Assembly (NCBI GenBank): GCA_905372565.1
Contig: CAJPPK010000010.1
Span: forward strand, 1 to 54,171
DNA length: 54,171 bases
Origin: an uncultured Porphyromonas sp.
GTDB taxonomy: Bacteria > Bacteroidota > Bacteroidia > Bacteroidales > Porphyromonadaceae
Reading direction: 5' to 3'
In this document: positions 53,922 through 54,171 of the stretch, piece by piece
How positions within the stretch are numbered: the first letter of the stretch is position 1
Layout: every line of letters starts with the position of its first letter
Notes under the pieces: generated by a model
What the model was told of the DNA's origin: nothing
Databases searched by the model: none
What the model saw: only the letters and a program-made list of their open reading frames with translations
Position numbers and translations under genes: made by a program

Positions 53922-53954
53922 GACCTCACTCCTTCGTCTCCACATCATGTCAAG
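53922..53954 (-). repeat. Right inverted repeat of the TIR cassette
   Basis: 33 bases; its complement reads CTTGACATGATGTGGAGA then AGTGAGGTC at the far end, matching 53219-53250 in three blocks of 5, 13 and 9 bases. It lies within the TIR leader, 18 bases before the ATG. Confidence 0.7.
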
Positions 53955-53970
53955 AGACTGAACCAACAAA

Positions 53971-54015
53971 CCCCGATAAGGTCTGCCTATCAGTCGCCTA
54001 TCGCTTTAGGCGGGG
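53971..54015. other. Compact three-way-junction-like element
   Basis: CCC (53972-53974) pairs with GGG (54013-54015) around two hairpins: 53975-53981 with 53986-53991 (one bulge), and 53995-54000 with 54007-54012. It sits next to the -7 box of the TIR gene. Could be a leader structure or a recombination site; I do not recognise it. Confidence 0.4.
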
Positions 54016-54016
54016 A

Positions 54017-54024
54017 CAAAGATA
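54017..54024 (-). promoter_or_regulatory. Bacteroidetes -7 box (TATCTTTG) of the TIR gene
   Basis: Matches TAnnTTTG on the minus strand, about 114 bases before the ATG at 53903. Confidence 0.5.
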
Positions 54025-54063
54025 CAAAGATTTCTCATATATCAAAGTATGCTCAAGCAAATA

Positions 54064-54094
54064 AGGGCGGTAATAGCTATGCTACTACCGCCCT
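54064..54094. terminator. Hairpin at the right end
   Basis: 14-base arms (54064-54077, 54081-54094) with one mismatch and a 3-nt loop. On the minus strand TTATTT follows, so it may end a gene that lies beyond the window. Nothing else could be assigned in 54095-54171. Confidence 0.55.
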
Positions 54095-54171
54095 ATGGGA
54101 GAGAGAAGATTGATATGACATCAGAAGGTAGTACGCACATTCAGTTAAATGGTATACCTAACTCATCGCAT

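Noticed and set aside
54115..54171. Possible start of a plus-strand gene (ATG at 54115) or end of a minus-strand gene at the right edge
   Set aside because: Only 19 codons are visible in one direction and about 9 in the other; neither resembles a known family, so no call was made.

Overview
The window looks like chromosome from an oral-type Bacteroidales bacterium, most likely a Porphyromonas relative. Grounds: SusC/SusD and FecA-like outer-membrane receptors, many lipoproteins, promoters of the Bacteroidetes form TAnnTTTG, an IS5-group element of the kind common in Porphyromonas, and moderately GC-rich coding sequence. The species call is inference. No tRNA, rRNA or CRISPR array was seen.

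Left part (1-17.3 kb): a decayed IS5-type transposase cut by the window edge; a two-gene sugar operon (MFS transporter plus GH130 phosphorylase, probably mannosyl-GlcNAc from N-glycans); a minus-strand housekeeping operon (tsaD, pncC/cinA, a PDZ protein, a CvfB-like S1 protein, pabB, pabC); a TonB-type beta-barrel receptor; a YfhO-like membrane protein with a TPR lipoprotein; and fmt.

Middle (17.7-31.5 kb): a plus-strand surface-uptake locus. It holds a FecA-like receptor behind a structured leader, SusC, SusD, a zinc-metallohydrolase-type lipoprotein whose HExxH has become HQxxH, a DUF4302 lipoprotein, an unknown lipoprotein and a DUF4856 (imelysin-like) lipoprotein. A fibronectin-III secreted protein and an Ig-like lipoprotein follow. 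Binding at the surface, metal handling and import of an iron chelate or a host-derived ligand is the best guess.

Next (31.7-40.3 kb): a TPR protein, an AddB-like nuclease, an orphan cbiET methyltransferase fused gene, aroE and a TamL/BamA-type lipoprotein. Then (40.5-47.4 kb, minus strand) a complete TPP-riboswitch thiamin operon, thiS-thiC-(TenI/ThiD/ThiE triple fusion)-thiG-thiH-thiF. It is followed by a receptor with a Fur-box-like site at its promoter, a DUF389 membrane protein and a conserved hypothetical.

Right end (52.6-54.1 kb): AT-rich and probably acquired. It holds the C-terminal remnant of an FRG-domain gene and a membrane-anchored TIR-domain gene bracketed by ~33-bp inverted repeats.

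A second layer of structure is not explained by genes. Six intergenic regions carry short arrays with an exact 22- or 23-bp period. In four of them a near-palindromic AGGTAnnCCT-like core recurs every 22 bp, often with the last unit inverted. These arrays, the TIR cassette and the HQxxH lipoprotein locus are the most interesting observations.
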